A stretch of 6,540 nucleotides of DNA from Kiritimatiellia bacterium (GCA_017385345.1 JAFNRY010000225.1:1-6540); one strand, 5' to 3'. Numbered from the stretch's first letter, positions 1 to 5,553 are shown. Program-made: numbers and translations. The notes: a model not told the origin generated them from the sequence alone.

Positions 1-650
1 GAAGTGGCCAGAAACTGTTTCAGTTCCTCTGCCGGGTTTGTCTCGTCAAGGACTGTCGTAGTCCATGTTTTCTTGTTCATGTGGTAGGCGGGCAGAAAGC
101 GCGGCGAATCCATGCCCTCCGAGCGGCGCAAGTTCACGATTTCGACTGTGTCTTTCTTTTTGCCGCCGATCTTGTCCTCCGTCAGCCGCGCAATGAGGGC
201 ATACCATTTGTCCGTGTCTTTGCGGCGCAGTACGGCGTAATCTGGAAACTGCTTCCAGAGGAACTCCGGCTTCTCGTTCCATTCTGCATCCGCGAAGGCA
301 ATCAACTCGCGTGCGAGGCCGGTCTTGAACACTTCCCGGGAAAAGCACTCGTTCGCTACACGCGCCATGAGATTCATGACGTCTTGCCGTACGCGTCCGA
401 CGAACTTGCCGGAAGCGCCGGCAATGCGGTGTTGCACGTATTCGTCCCCTGTCGCGATGTCTGTCACGCTCTCGACTACTTTGCCGCCCTTGCCTATGGA
501 CAGACGGCAGACGAGTGCGCCGCCCGCCACCGGCCCGGATAGTTCCCATGCCGAACCATTCCTTGCAAATCCGAATCGTGCAAGACCCGCCGCATCGGGT
601 TTAAGCCTTTTGAAGAACTCTGATGGCGAAATATAGTCGCTCGTAGTCAT
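1..650 (-). CDS. MmcQ/YjbR-family protein, 3' end cut by window edge
   Basis: The frame stays open from the ATG at 650 to the left edge (216 complete codons) with no stop, so the C-terminus is missing. Residues about 125-205 resemble the MmcQ/YjbR (CyaY-like fold) domain: FLWKQFPDYAVLRRKDTDKW at 130-149, then VEIVNLRRSE at 169-178 and FLPAYHMNKKTWTTTVLD at 185-202. The family usually ends soon after a segment like ELKQFLATS, so perhaps only 10-20 residues are lost. An N-terminal region of about 120 residues precedes the domain, longer than in the roughly 118-residue E. coli YjbR. Family members are often called DNA-binding, but their biochemical role is poorly defined. The ATG overlaps the stop of the upstream DUF1653 gene as ATGA, implying translational coupling and one operon. 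Two other frames over this stretch are also open but read as arginine-rich, low-complexity shadows. Confidence 0.85.
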   Translation of the reverse strand, partial: MTTSDYISPSEFFKRLKPDAAGLARFGFARNGSAWELSGPVAGGALVCRLSIGKGGKVVESVTDIATGDEYVQHRIAGASGKFVGRVRQDVMNLMARVANECFSREVFKTGLARELIAFADAEWNEKPEFLWKQFPDYAVLRRKDTDKWYALIARLTEDKIGGKKKDTVEIVNLRRSEGMDSPRFLPAYHMNKKTWTTTVLDETNPAEELKQFLAT

Positions 651-880
651 TTGCATTCTTCCGTAAATTCAAAGCGTTTCATGGTTTTCCCATCCCGCTG
701 GACAGTCTCGAAGAACATCTTTGCCGGACGCACCCACAGGTCGCGTTCGCCGTAGAGCGCACGATACACGACCATCTCCTCAAGCGTCTCGGAGTCCTTT
801 GCAAACTCCTCAAGACGATAGAGATTTCCTTTAAAATGCCGGAACGTCCGCCCAACCAGTTTTTGCCGTTCTTTTGTCAT
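647..880 (-). CDS. DUF1653 family small protein
   Basis: A 77-residue protein when started at the ATG at 880. Nearly the whole length fits DUF1653: GRTFRHFKGNLYRLEEFAKD (10-29), SETLEEMVVYRALYGE (30-45), then WVRPAKMFFE (49-58). The family is small (about 65-80 residues) with a conserved HFKGN...YR...SET...VVYRALYG...WVRP.MF pattern and no settled function. An in-frame GTG at 916 would add 12 residues, but these lie within the likely promoter and before the conserved core, so I prefer ATG 880, which has a GGGA just upstream, although close. The stop overlaps the next gene's ATG (ATGA, 647-650), so the two are probably co-translated. No membrane segment or signal peptide is visible. Confidence 0.85.
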   Translation of the reverse strand: MTKERQKLVGRTFRHFKGNLYRLEEFAKDSETLEEMVVYRALYGERDLWVRPAKMFFETVQRDGKTMKRFEFTEECK

Positions 881-929
881 ATTTCCCGTTTTGCGCGATG
901 CGCTATATTGTACCACGATTCAGCCGTTC

Positions 930-959
930 AATATAGGCGGCAACTTTGCTATATCGCAA
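930..959 (-). promoter_or_regulatory. Candidate sigma70-type promoter for the DUF1653-MmcQ pair
   Basis: On the minus strand TTGCGA (959-954) is followed after 18 bp by TATATT (935-930), about 50 bp upstream of the ATG at 880. A second -10-like TACAAT lies at 912-907 but has no good -35 at normal spacing. The assignment is by consensus only. Confidence 0.4.
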
Positions 960-1034
960 AAACGATGTAAATATCAATGGTTTATCTCATTTCCGGAATT
1001 AAGTCGAAAACTTCCTGCAAGATGTCCCTGCCAT

Positions 1035-1060
1035 GTGCAAGCGCAAGAATGCGCTTGCGC
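1035..1060 (-). terminator. Strong hairpin after the amr genes, no T-tract
   Basis: An inverted repeat with 11-bp arms (one G-T wobble) around a four-base loop; the inner arms are GCAAGCGCA and TGCGCTTGC, loop AGAA on the plus strand. It lies 18 bp beyond the restored end of amrS at 1078 and upstream of the promoter of the next operon, so it could end or protect the amr transcript. No T-run follows on either strand, so it is not a classical intrinsic terminator and could be a REP-like element. The rest of 960-1077 shows nothing recognisable. Confidence 0.4.
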
Positions 1061-1077
1061 GGCTACAGACCGGCGAG

Positions 1078-1221
1078 TCACTTCCAAGAATCGTATTGGA
1101 AATCACCCCTTGCCAGAGGCTTTAGGCGGCGGCACAAGTCGCAGTTGCTGCAACCGTTGCAGGTCAGGCGCGTGCCGCAGGTCCGGCAGGTGTCGCGGAA
1201 CTCGCCCGTGCGCGTCAGCAG
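1078..1221 (-). other. Frameshifted C-terminal cysteine-rich tail of amrS
   Basis: At the end of amrS the frame reads VLTGNC and then stop. Shifting by -1 at this point, as if one base were missing in the sequence, continues LTRTGEFRDTCRTCGTRL, then CNGCSNCDLC, and ends with a stop at 1078-1080. Long AmrS proteins carry a zinc-ribbon-like C-terminus after a VYVGN-type segment, beginning with something like NTYCPKCGxLL. RDTCRTCGTRL sits at the corresponding place. The joined product would be about 326 residues, close to the usual AmrS length. The second cysteine group, with C-x2-C repeats, is not the canonical CG..IPG end, so part of the tail may be lineage-specific. The alternative is that amrS truly ends at 1215 and this frame is coincidental. 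Confidence 0.5.
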
Positions 1222-2057
1222 TTCCCCGTCAGGACACGGGAGAGACGGCGACGCGCGACCTCCGCAAGATGCCAGACGGTTGCGACTGGTGTCGGCGCGG
1301 AATCCGTCATCTTGAAGCGAGGGAAGAATCGCGTCACGTGAAGCGGGATGTCGGACGAGACCGAGGCAATGAATGATGCAATCGTGTCGATGTCCGATTC
1401 CGAATCGTTGCGCCCCGGCACGACGAGCGTAGTCGCCTCGACATGGCATCCGGCGGCGTGCAGCGTCCTGATAGTGCGGCAGACGGAATCATAATCCCCT
1501 CCAACCCAGTCGTAGTACTCCTGCGACGGCCCTTTGAGATCGATGTTCGCGGCGTCGATCAGCGGCGCAAGTTCATCTATTACCGCCGCTTCGGCGCATC
1601 CATTGGAAACGAGGACGTTGAGCAGACCTCTCTTGCGCACTTCCTTGGCGCAGTCGCGAACGAACTCCCAGCCGACGAGCGGCTCGTTGTACGTGTAGGC
1701 GAGACCGATGTTGCCATGTTCGCCATTGAGCTGCAGCGCAAGGTCGGCAAGTTCGGACGGCGTGTCCGTCCGGCAGGGGACGCCTCCTTCGCCGGCCTGC
1801 GATATGAAATCATTTTGGCAGAACGGACAGCGAAGATTGCATCCGAAGCTTCCGATGGAAAGCACCGGTCTGCCCGATCGGAAGAATGCCAGCGGCTTCT
1901 TCTCGATGGGATCGAGGGCAATCGACGTAATCTTGCCGTAGTTCGCGCACACGATGCGTCCATTCTGGTTTCTCCGTGCGCGGCAGTACCCGAAAGCGCC
2001 ATCGGCGAGGCGGCAATGGCGTGGACACGTCTGGCAGATTGCTACAGTCTCTCCCAT
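1215..2057 (-). CDS. amrS: AmmeMemoRadiSam system radical SAM enzyme (AmrS)
   Basis: A radical SAM protein of 280 residues as read. The CX3CX2C iron-sulfur motif is C73-N-L-R-C77-P-F-C80, in IGSFGCNLRCPFCQND. The N-terminus has the family's extra cysteines (C8, C11, C15, C25, in ICQTCPRHC and FGYC), followed by DPIEKKPLAFF (49-59) and YTYNEP (121-126), all typical of the AmrS branch near pyruvate formate-lyase activating enzymes. Such enzymes cleave S-adenosylmethionine to a 5'-deoxyadenosyl radical in the cytoplasm; the AmrS substrate is not established to my knowledge. The ATG at 2057 is preferred over an ATG at 2123 because it follows the amrBA stop (2069) by 11 bases and has AGGGGA about 7 bases upstream, and because homology starts there. 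The frame ends at VLTGNC; a likely one-base frameshift removes a cysteine-rich tail running to 1078. Confidence 0.93.
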   Translation of the reverse strand: MGETVAICQTCPRHCRLADGAFGYCRARRNQNGRIVCANYGKITSIALDPIEKKPLAFFRSGRPVLSIGSFGCNLRCPFCQNDFISQAGEGGVPCRTDTPSELADLALQLNGEHGNIGLAYTYNEPLVGWEFVRDCAKEVRKRGLLNVLVSNGCAEAAVIDELAPLIDAANIDLKGPSQEYYDWVGGDYDSVCRTIRTLHAAGCHVEATTLVVPGRNDSESDIDTIASFIASVSSDIPLHVTRFFPRFKMTDSAPTPVATVWHLAEVARRRLSRVLTGNC

Positions 2058-2068
2058 TCTCTGTTCCC

Positions 2069-3517
2069 CTACTCGTGGAAAACCTCCGCCTGGAATGTCT
2101 CGAACTTCGCGCCCTCGCGCCATGCATCGGCCGAAAGCCCCGCCTTTTGGGAAAGGTAAGAGAGCGTCGTTTCAAGATCCCAACCCTGCTCCGGCGCGAC
2201 CTGCGGAAGGAACACGGCGAAATGCCCGTTCTTTTCGAGCGTCATTCCGTCGCGCCCAAGAACGATGTCGCGCCACGACTCCACCGGCTTTGGCGGTGTG
2301 AGCGCGGAGACTTCGACACGAATGCCTGCCAGTTCCTTCTCCGTGACGGGCGTGAAGCGCGGGTCGTGCAGCGCGGAATCGACAGCGCGTGCGGCGACCG
2401 CCTCGACAAGCGGCCGCATCGGCATGATCTCGCCTATGCAACCGCGAAGCTCACCTGTCGTCCTGTCGCTCAAGGTCACGAACGCGCCCATCTTCATGCG
2501 GACGGTTGGAGGAACGCTCTCATGCGCGTCCGATTCGGTCGCGCGGAAGCGCGACCCTCCCCCGCGAACCGCCCGCTCCAGCGACTTTCTCGCAACATCG
2601 AGGAGATACGCTCTTGCCTCGCCGCCGAGAACTGCATCCTTCTCGCCTTGCCACGCAACGCGCCCTGCTGCTGCGGCGTAGCACACGAAGCGCGTGTAGT
2701 CGCCGTCCGCATCGCCGGAAGTCGCATACTTCACGCAAGCGAGCGACGAGCCGGACGGGAACGAGCGAAGCGCCAGTTCTATCGGGACATGGCCGCATAT
2801 CGTCGCACCCGTCTTGCGGATGTGCGCGGCAAATCCGTCCGCGTCGCCCTTGGCGATGAACGAAAGCGCTTCGGCATCCACGGCGGATGCCTTATCGCGG
2901 ACATCCCTTTCGCCGCCTGTTCCATATGGCGTGTAGTCGAAGTCCGTCCCGTAATGGGTGAAATCGGAGGATATGACGAGCAGAGTCCGCTCGTCCATCA
3001 ACCGTGCGAGGGCGCGTGCGCACATTCCCATCTGGTCCGCGCCGAGCGAGCCGATTACAAGCGGCGCAATCTTGAACCCGCCTCCGAGCGCGAGCTGGAG
3101 AAGCGGATACTCGATCTGCGTCGCGTGTTCGGCCAAATGCACCTTGTCGTTCTTTGCGACAGGCGCGAGAAACGAGAGGCGGTCGATGAAGTCCCGGTCG
3201 ATTTCAATCTCGCCGAGCGGCGTGGAGACTGCGCCGGACTCCGGCGCTACCATGCGGTTCTCGATCCACGCCCTGTGGCTTGGGGCGAGGAGGACAACCC
3301 GGGAGAACTTCGCGCCCTTGACGCATCCGACCGCGCTCCAGGCGATCTCGCCGGAATACGCCCAGCCCGCATGGGGAAGAATCAGCACGTTCGGCGTCTG
3401 CGCGACATTGGGCGAAGATGCCGAGGCCTTCTGTTCCCACGAGTCCGCAAGGCGGCGAATCTCGCTTTCGTCAGCGGGATACCAGGAGCCGGCAATCGTG
3501 CTTGCAAGCGCCATCAT
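2069..3517 (-). CDS. amrBA: Fused AmmeMemoRadiSam protein B (Memo) - protein A (AMMECR1)
   Basis: A 482-residue fusion. Residues about 5-290 form a Memo-like domain related to class III extradiol dioxygenases: the candidate metal-site residues are H49 (PHAGWAYSG), H81 (APSHR), D185 and H188 (SSDFTHYG) and C241 (TGATICGH), matching the human MEMO1 pattern H49/H81/D189/H192/C244. Residues about 295-482 form an AMMECR1 domain with the signature LRGCIG at 357-362, then RAVDSALHDPRF and a C-terminal Q-x-W-type segment. In many genomes A and B are separate genes beside amrS; here they share one chain, implying 1:1 action. amrS follows after 11 bases. I start at ATG 3517, with AAAGGAA about six bases upstream, rather than the in-frame ATG at 3559, whose extra residues do not resemble the family. 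No signal peptide or membrane span is seen, so it is probably cytoplasmic. The reaction is unknown. Confidence 0.93.
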   Translation of the reverse strand: MMALASTIAGSWYPADESEIRRLADSWEQKASASSPNVAQTPNVLILPHAGWAYSGEIAWSAVGCVKGAKFSRVVLLAPSHRAWIENRMVAPESGAVSTPLGEIEIDRDFIDRLSFLAPVAKNDKVHLAEHATQIEYPLLQLALGGGFKIAPLVIGSLGADQMGMCARALARLMDERTLLVISSDFTHYGTDFDYTPYGTGGERDVRDKASAVDAEALSFIAKGDADGFAAHIRKTGATICGHVPIELALRSFPSGSSLACVKYATSGDADGDYTRFVCYAAAAGRVAWQGEKDAVLGGEARAYLLDVARKSLERAVRGGGSRFRATESDAHESVPPTVRMKMGAFVTLSDRTTGELRGCIGEIMPMRPLVEAVAARAVDSALHDPRFTPVTEKELAGIRVEVSALTPPKPVESWRDIVLGRDGMTLEKNGHFAVFLPQVAPEQGWDLETTLSYLSQKAGLSADAWREGAKFETFQAEVFHE

Positions 3518-3536
3518 GATCGTTCCTTTCTTGTCG

Positions 3537-3596
3537 TCAACTGCCGTCGGAATAGCCATTGCGCTTCAAGGCGTCCCTTATCACCGCGAAATCCAT
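3537..3596 (-). pseudogene. 19-codon ORF at the position of an AbiEii toxin start
   Basis: The AbiEi-like frame ends in TGATG, where ATG 3596 opens a short frame MDFAVIRDALKRNGYSDGS ending in TGA at 3537. In type IV AbiE pairs the nucleotidyltransferase toxin usually begins right at or overlapping the antitoxin stop, so this may be the first codons of a toxin gene lost by deletion. No NTase motif is present, and amrBA begins 19 bases later. It could equally be a chance ORF or a coupling peptide. Confidence 0.3.
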
Positions 3597-4127
3597 CACA
3601 ACACCTCTTTCCTGATTATGTCAAAAAGGAACTCCCGCTTCGGAAAGGCGTCGAGATAATCCTCTATTCTGGCCGGATAGAGTTCTCCAGCCCTCCGGCG
3701 ATAGTTGCCGATAACCTCGTGGTACAAGTCCGCAGGCAGCTTGGTGCGAAGCCGGACGGTTTCGATAAGCAGCCGTTCCATGTCGAATATGCGCACCTGG
3801 AACCGTGCTTTCAACGCCAATCCCGCCCGTTCCCTTCGGCACGAAATACTGAACGACTGATTTGTCGCCGATCTTGGTGCTGTCGCGCTCTGTCGCAAGG
3901 TGGCACTTGTCGGGAATGACATCGGTAAGGTTGCGATAATAATAGGCACTCAGCATTGTAACTGCCGAGGCGGGGTACCTGGTCTGCAGCAACTCAACAT
4001 CCCTGTAGCGCGAACCATCGGAATAAACGCCTATGGCGACTTTGTGCAACATGCCCGCTTTGACGGCCTTGGCCATCAAATAGCGGCTGCCATACTTGTG
4101 CTGGCATTCTATCGCAGTCATCAGCAT
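3596..4127 (-). pseudogene. AbiEi-like type IV antitoxin, frame broken
   Basis: The first part, from ATG 4127 (or ATG 4121), reads as an AbiEi-type winged-helix protein: HKYGSRYLMAKAVKAGML then GVYSDGSRYRDVELLQTRYP, followed by SAYYYRNLTD and VVQYFVPKG (residues 91-99). The same frame then becomes low-quality sequence and stops at 3621. The expected C-terminal part, VRIFDMERLLIETVRLRTKL and LYPARIEDYLDAFPKREFL, continues in the neighbouring frame to a TGA at 3596-3598. One base gained (or two lost) between about 3795 and 3838, in a G/C-rich run, explains this. AbiEi proteins repress their own operon and counteract AbiEii nucleotidyltransferase toxins. No intact toxin gene follows. Joined, the product would be about 176 residues, somewhat short for the family. 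A sequencing or assembly error, rather than true decay, is possible. Confidence 0.75.
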
Positions 4128-4175
4128 AGTTTCATTCCAACCCTCAAAAAAAATCTTTTGTGGGCTTCAGTATAA

Positions 4176-4205
4176 ATTATAGAATATCCTTCTGGTATTG
4201 GTCAA
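4176..4205 (-). promoter_or_regulatory. Sigma70-type promoter of the AbiEi-like gene
   Basis: On the minus strand TTGACC (4205-4200) and a perfect TATAAT (4181-4176) are separated by 18 bp. The predicted start near 4169 gives a leader of about 42 nt, including an eight-base T-run, before ATG 4127. It lies just after the stop of the upstream membrane-protein gene and could also drive amrBA-amrS, since no terminator or better promoter is visible between them. Confidence 0.65.
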
Positions 4206-4226
4206 GATGGCGGAAACATGAAATTG

Positions 4227-4655
4227 TCAATTGTCGGACACTTCGGGCATTGCAATGAGGCGGATACCCATCCTGCGAAGCTCACCGTTGCGGCGGTCGA
4301 CGAGTTCCGAAAGCTCCGTCTTGTCGGCGCTGCCCTTGGACGCCTGTTCGACTTCGTTGCAGGCGCGGTTGTAGATGGCGATTTCTTCGTCCTGACGCGC
4401 GACAAGTCTGCGCCCGTACTGCTCGATTGTCCCGCCGGCCGAGACAAAGCCGCGCAGCTCGTCCTTCATGCCCTCGATGTCGCCGAGCATCATCTTCGTC
4501 TGCGCGAGAATCCCCGCAAACGCCATGACGATTGCGACCACAGCGGCAAGCCACGGCCGCTCAATGAACGCGCGCGAAAGCGAACATGGCGGTTGAACGT
4601 CCGTTTTCATGGCGACTTCATGACGTCGCCATAGCTTTTCTGCTACCTCTTTCAT
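4227..4655 (-). CDS. Unrecognised small membrane protein with charged C-terminal helix region
   Basis: I do not recognise this family. From ATG 4655 it is 142 residues. It has a basic N-terminus (KLWRRHEVAMK), one predicted membrane span at about 35-51 (WLAAVVAIVMAFAGILA), and a charged, mostly helical tail (MKDELRGFV, RRLVARQDEEIAIYNRACNE, KTELSELVDRRNGELRRMG) that may form a coiled coil. The positive-inside rule suggests the N-terminus in the cytoplasm and the tail outside, in the periplasm. The start is uncertain: the frame is open to a GTG at 4742, but that extension falls in the A-tract/promoter region and reads as an artificial phenylalanine/valine-rich stretch; ATG 4610 is another option. 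Ribosome-binding sites are weak at all three. The gene diverges from the VapBC operon and ends just before the AbiEi promoter. Confidence 0.6.
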   Translation of the reverse strand: MKEVAEKLWRRHEVAMKTDVQPPCSLSRAFIERPWLAAVVAIVMAFAGILAQTKMMLGDIEGMKDELRGFVSAGGTIEQYGRRLVARQDEEIAIYNRACNEVEQASKGSADKTELSELVDRRNGELRRMGIRLIAMPEVSDN

Positions 4656-4691
4656 GCCTAAAAGAAAATATGCATCTGCGGCCCTTCCGTC

Positions 4692-4733
4692 AAAGGCGCA
4701 AACCGCGCAAAATACGCCAAAAACCGCTAAAAA
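4692..4733. other. Helically phased A-tracts, probable intrinsic bend
   Basis: Runs of A on the plus strand at 4692-4694, 4700-4702, 4709-4712, 4719-4723 and 4729-4733 have centres about 8, 9.5, 10.5 and 10 bp apart, close to one helical turn, between GC-rich spacers. Such phasing typically bends DNA. It ends about 15 bp upstream of the -35 box of the VapBC promoter. Confidence 0.45.
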
Positions 4734-4748
4734 TGCCGCCACCGCGCT

Positions 4749-4777
4749 TTGACTTTATGCCCATATTTTGATATTAT
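4749..4777 (+). promoter_or_regulatory. Sigma70-type promoter of the VapBC operon
   Basis: TTGACT (4749-4754) and TATTAT (4772-4777) are separated by exactly 17 bp. The predicted start near 4784 gives a leader of about 46 nt to ATG 4830, containing the palindrome at 4792-4808. Both boxes are within one or two bases of consensus. Confidence 0.65.
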
Positions 4778-4778
4778 A
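4773..4778 (-). promoter_or_regulatory. Minus-strand -10 element overlapping the VapBC -10
   Basis: The minus strand reads a perfect TATAAT at 4778-4773, occupying almost the same bases as the plus-strand TATTAT. It would serve the divergent membrane-protein gene with a leader of roughly 110 nt to ATG 4655. No clear -35 lies at normal spacing, so it may be weak or need an activator. Confidence 0.3.
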
Positions 4779-4791
4779 TCCATGTTTCGAT

Positions 4792-4808
4792 AGGGGTGCT
4801 ATACCCTT
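4792..4808. promoter_or_regulatory. Palindrome in the VapBC leader, candidate antitoxin operator
   Basis: AGGGGT and ACCCTT flank a 5-base centre (GCTAT), giving six pairs with one G-T. It lies between the predicted transcription start and the ribosome-binding site, where VapB-type antitoxins commonly autorepress. It could also fold as a weak RNA hairpin. Confidence 0.35.
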
Positions 4809-4829
4809 GAACAAAGAACGAGGACGAAA

Positions 4830-5051
4830 ATGCCATACGCGGTGCTAAAAAAAGAGATTGAAAGACTTGACGAAACGCAACAGAACACTGTCGTTCTGTT
4901 CGTTCGTTTTCTGCTGTCGCAGAAAGCCGCCGCGCCTGTCGAGGGCTGCGGAGCAAGGCCGCGCCGTTACGACTTCTCGCGGGTGGCGGGGCGTCTGAAA
5001 CTGCGAGAGGATCCAGTGGCTTTCCAGAGGCGCATCCGCGATGAATGGTAA
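4830..5051 (+). CDS. VapB-like antitoxin of a type II toxin-antitoxin pair
   Basis: A 73-residue protein whose start is fixed by GAGG six bases before ATG 4830. The N-terminus (AVLKKEIERLDETQQNTVVL, FVRFLLSQK; residues 4-32) resembles DUF2281/VapB-type antitoxin helices. It is followed by a flexible proline/glycine-rich link (33-46) and a basic C-terminus (YDFSRVAGRLKLRED, then PVAFQRRIRDEW) of the kind that wraps around and blocks a PIN toxin. The role is to neutralise the VapC ribonuclease and, with it, repress the operon. The antitoxin-first order and the 11-base overlap with the toxin gene are classic for such pairs. The exact antitoxin family is an inference from context and helix pattern; I see no clear AbrB, Phd or RHH signature. 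Confidence 0.82.
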   Translation: MPYAVLKKEIERLDETQQNTVVLFVRFLLSQKAAAPVEGCGARPRRYDFSRVAGRLKLREDPVAFQRRIRDEW

Positions 5052-5424
5052 GCGTTATCTCCTCGACACCAATGCCGTCATCCAGCTTCTCGCCGGTAAT
5101 CCGTCCCTCCGCAAGATGGTGGAGGACTCCGACTTTCTCGCGATAAGCGTCATAAGCAAACTTGAGTTTCTGTCTTATCCCGACCTAACCGAGGACGAGG
5201 AAAACGCCTTTTCTGAACTTCTTGAGGATTTGAACGTATTCGATCTTACGGCCTCAGATTCCGCACTGATGCAAGAGGCTGTTGCCATGCGTATTGATGG
5301 CGGCTTGAAACTCCCCGATGCCGTCATCGCGGCGACTGCGCTGGTCAACCGCTGCGAGGTCATCACGAACGACGCCCATTTCGCCCACCAAAAGCGAGTC
5401 CAGGCAAGGGCATACGATTTGTGA
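5041..5424 (+). CDS. vapC: VapC-like PIN-domain ribonuclease toxin
   Basis: A 127-residue, single-domain PIN protein, the usual VapC length. The acidic metal-binding residues are visible: D9 in YLLDTNAVIQLL, E42 in ISVISKLEFL, D93 in GLKLPDAVIAATAL, and D111 in VITNDAHF; N11 and N110 also fit the family. VapC toxins are Mg2+-dependent endoribonucleases that cut tRNA or rRNA and arrest growth when released from the antitoxin. Start ATG 5041 lies inside the last codons of the antitoxin gene (11-base overlap), so translation is coupled. All catalytic residues are present, so the toxin appears intact. No terminator follows directly; decayed sequence begins after the stop. The RNA target cannot be read from the sequence. 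Confidence 0.92.
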   Translation: MNGKRYLLDTNAVIQLLAGNPSLRKMVEDSDFLAISVISKLEFLSYPDLTEDEENAFSELLEDLNVFDLTASDSALMQEAVAMRIDGGLKLPDAVIAATALVNRCEVITNDAHFAHQKRVQARAYDL

Positions 5425-5477
5425 ATCGTGGAAACTGACAATGAAAGGAACAAGCCCATAGACAGTTAAAACGATAA

Positions 5478-5534
5478 GGCGGGGAGAAATCCGCCGACCT
5501 CCAAAAGGAGGAAGACAATTTGCAATGCTGCAAA
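5478..5534 (+). other. Three tandem short hairpins downstream of VapBC
   Basis: Within 57 bp there are three inverted repeats: GGCGG/CCGCC (5478-5482, 5491-5495), CCTCC-AAAA-GGAGG (5498-5511) and TTTGC/GCAAA (5519-5523, 5530-5534). The second hides a strong ribosome-binding-type GGAGG, and its CCTCC could pair instead with GGAG at 5483-5486, an attenuator-like choice. An ATG at 5525 opens only a 27-codon frame that resembles nothing I know. No T-tract follows. The remainder of 5425-5553 holds no recognisable gene. Confidence 0.3.
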
Positions 5535-5553
5535 GCAGTCGCCGTGAGAAATG

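Noticed and set aside
81..542. Plus-strand open frame of 153 codons opposite the MmcQ gene
   Set aside because: Antisense shadow in GC-rich coding DNA; no ribosome-binding site and no recognisable domain.
46..549. Open frame of 167 codons on the minus strand inside the MmcQ gene
   Set aside because: Arginine-rich, no family resemblance; the frame from ATG 650 gives a clear MmcQ/YjbR domain over the same bases.
1443..2159. Plus-strand open frame of 238 codons opposite amrS
   Set aside because: Complementary reading of a well-supported radical SAM gene; no motif of its own.
1976..3919. Plus-strand open frame of 647 codons spanning amrBA and beyond
   Set aside because: Long only because of high GC content; very Arg/Cys/His-rich and antisense to clear Memo and AMMECR1 motifs.
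5175..5459. Minus-strand frame opposite vapC
   Set aside because: Serine-rich antisense shadow of an intact PIN domain.
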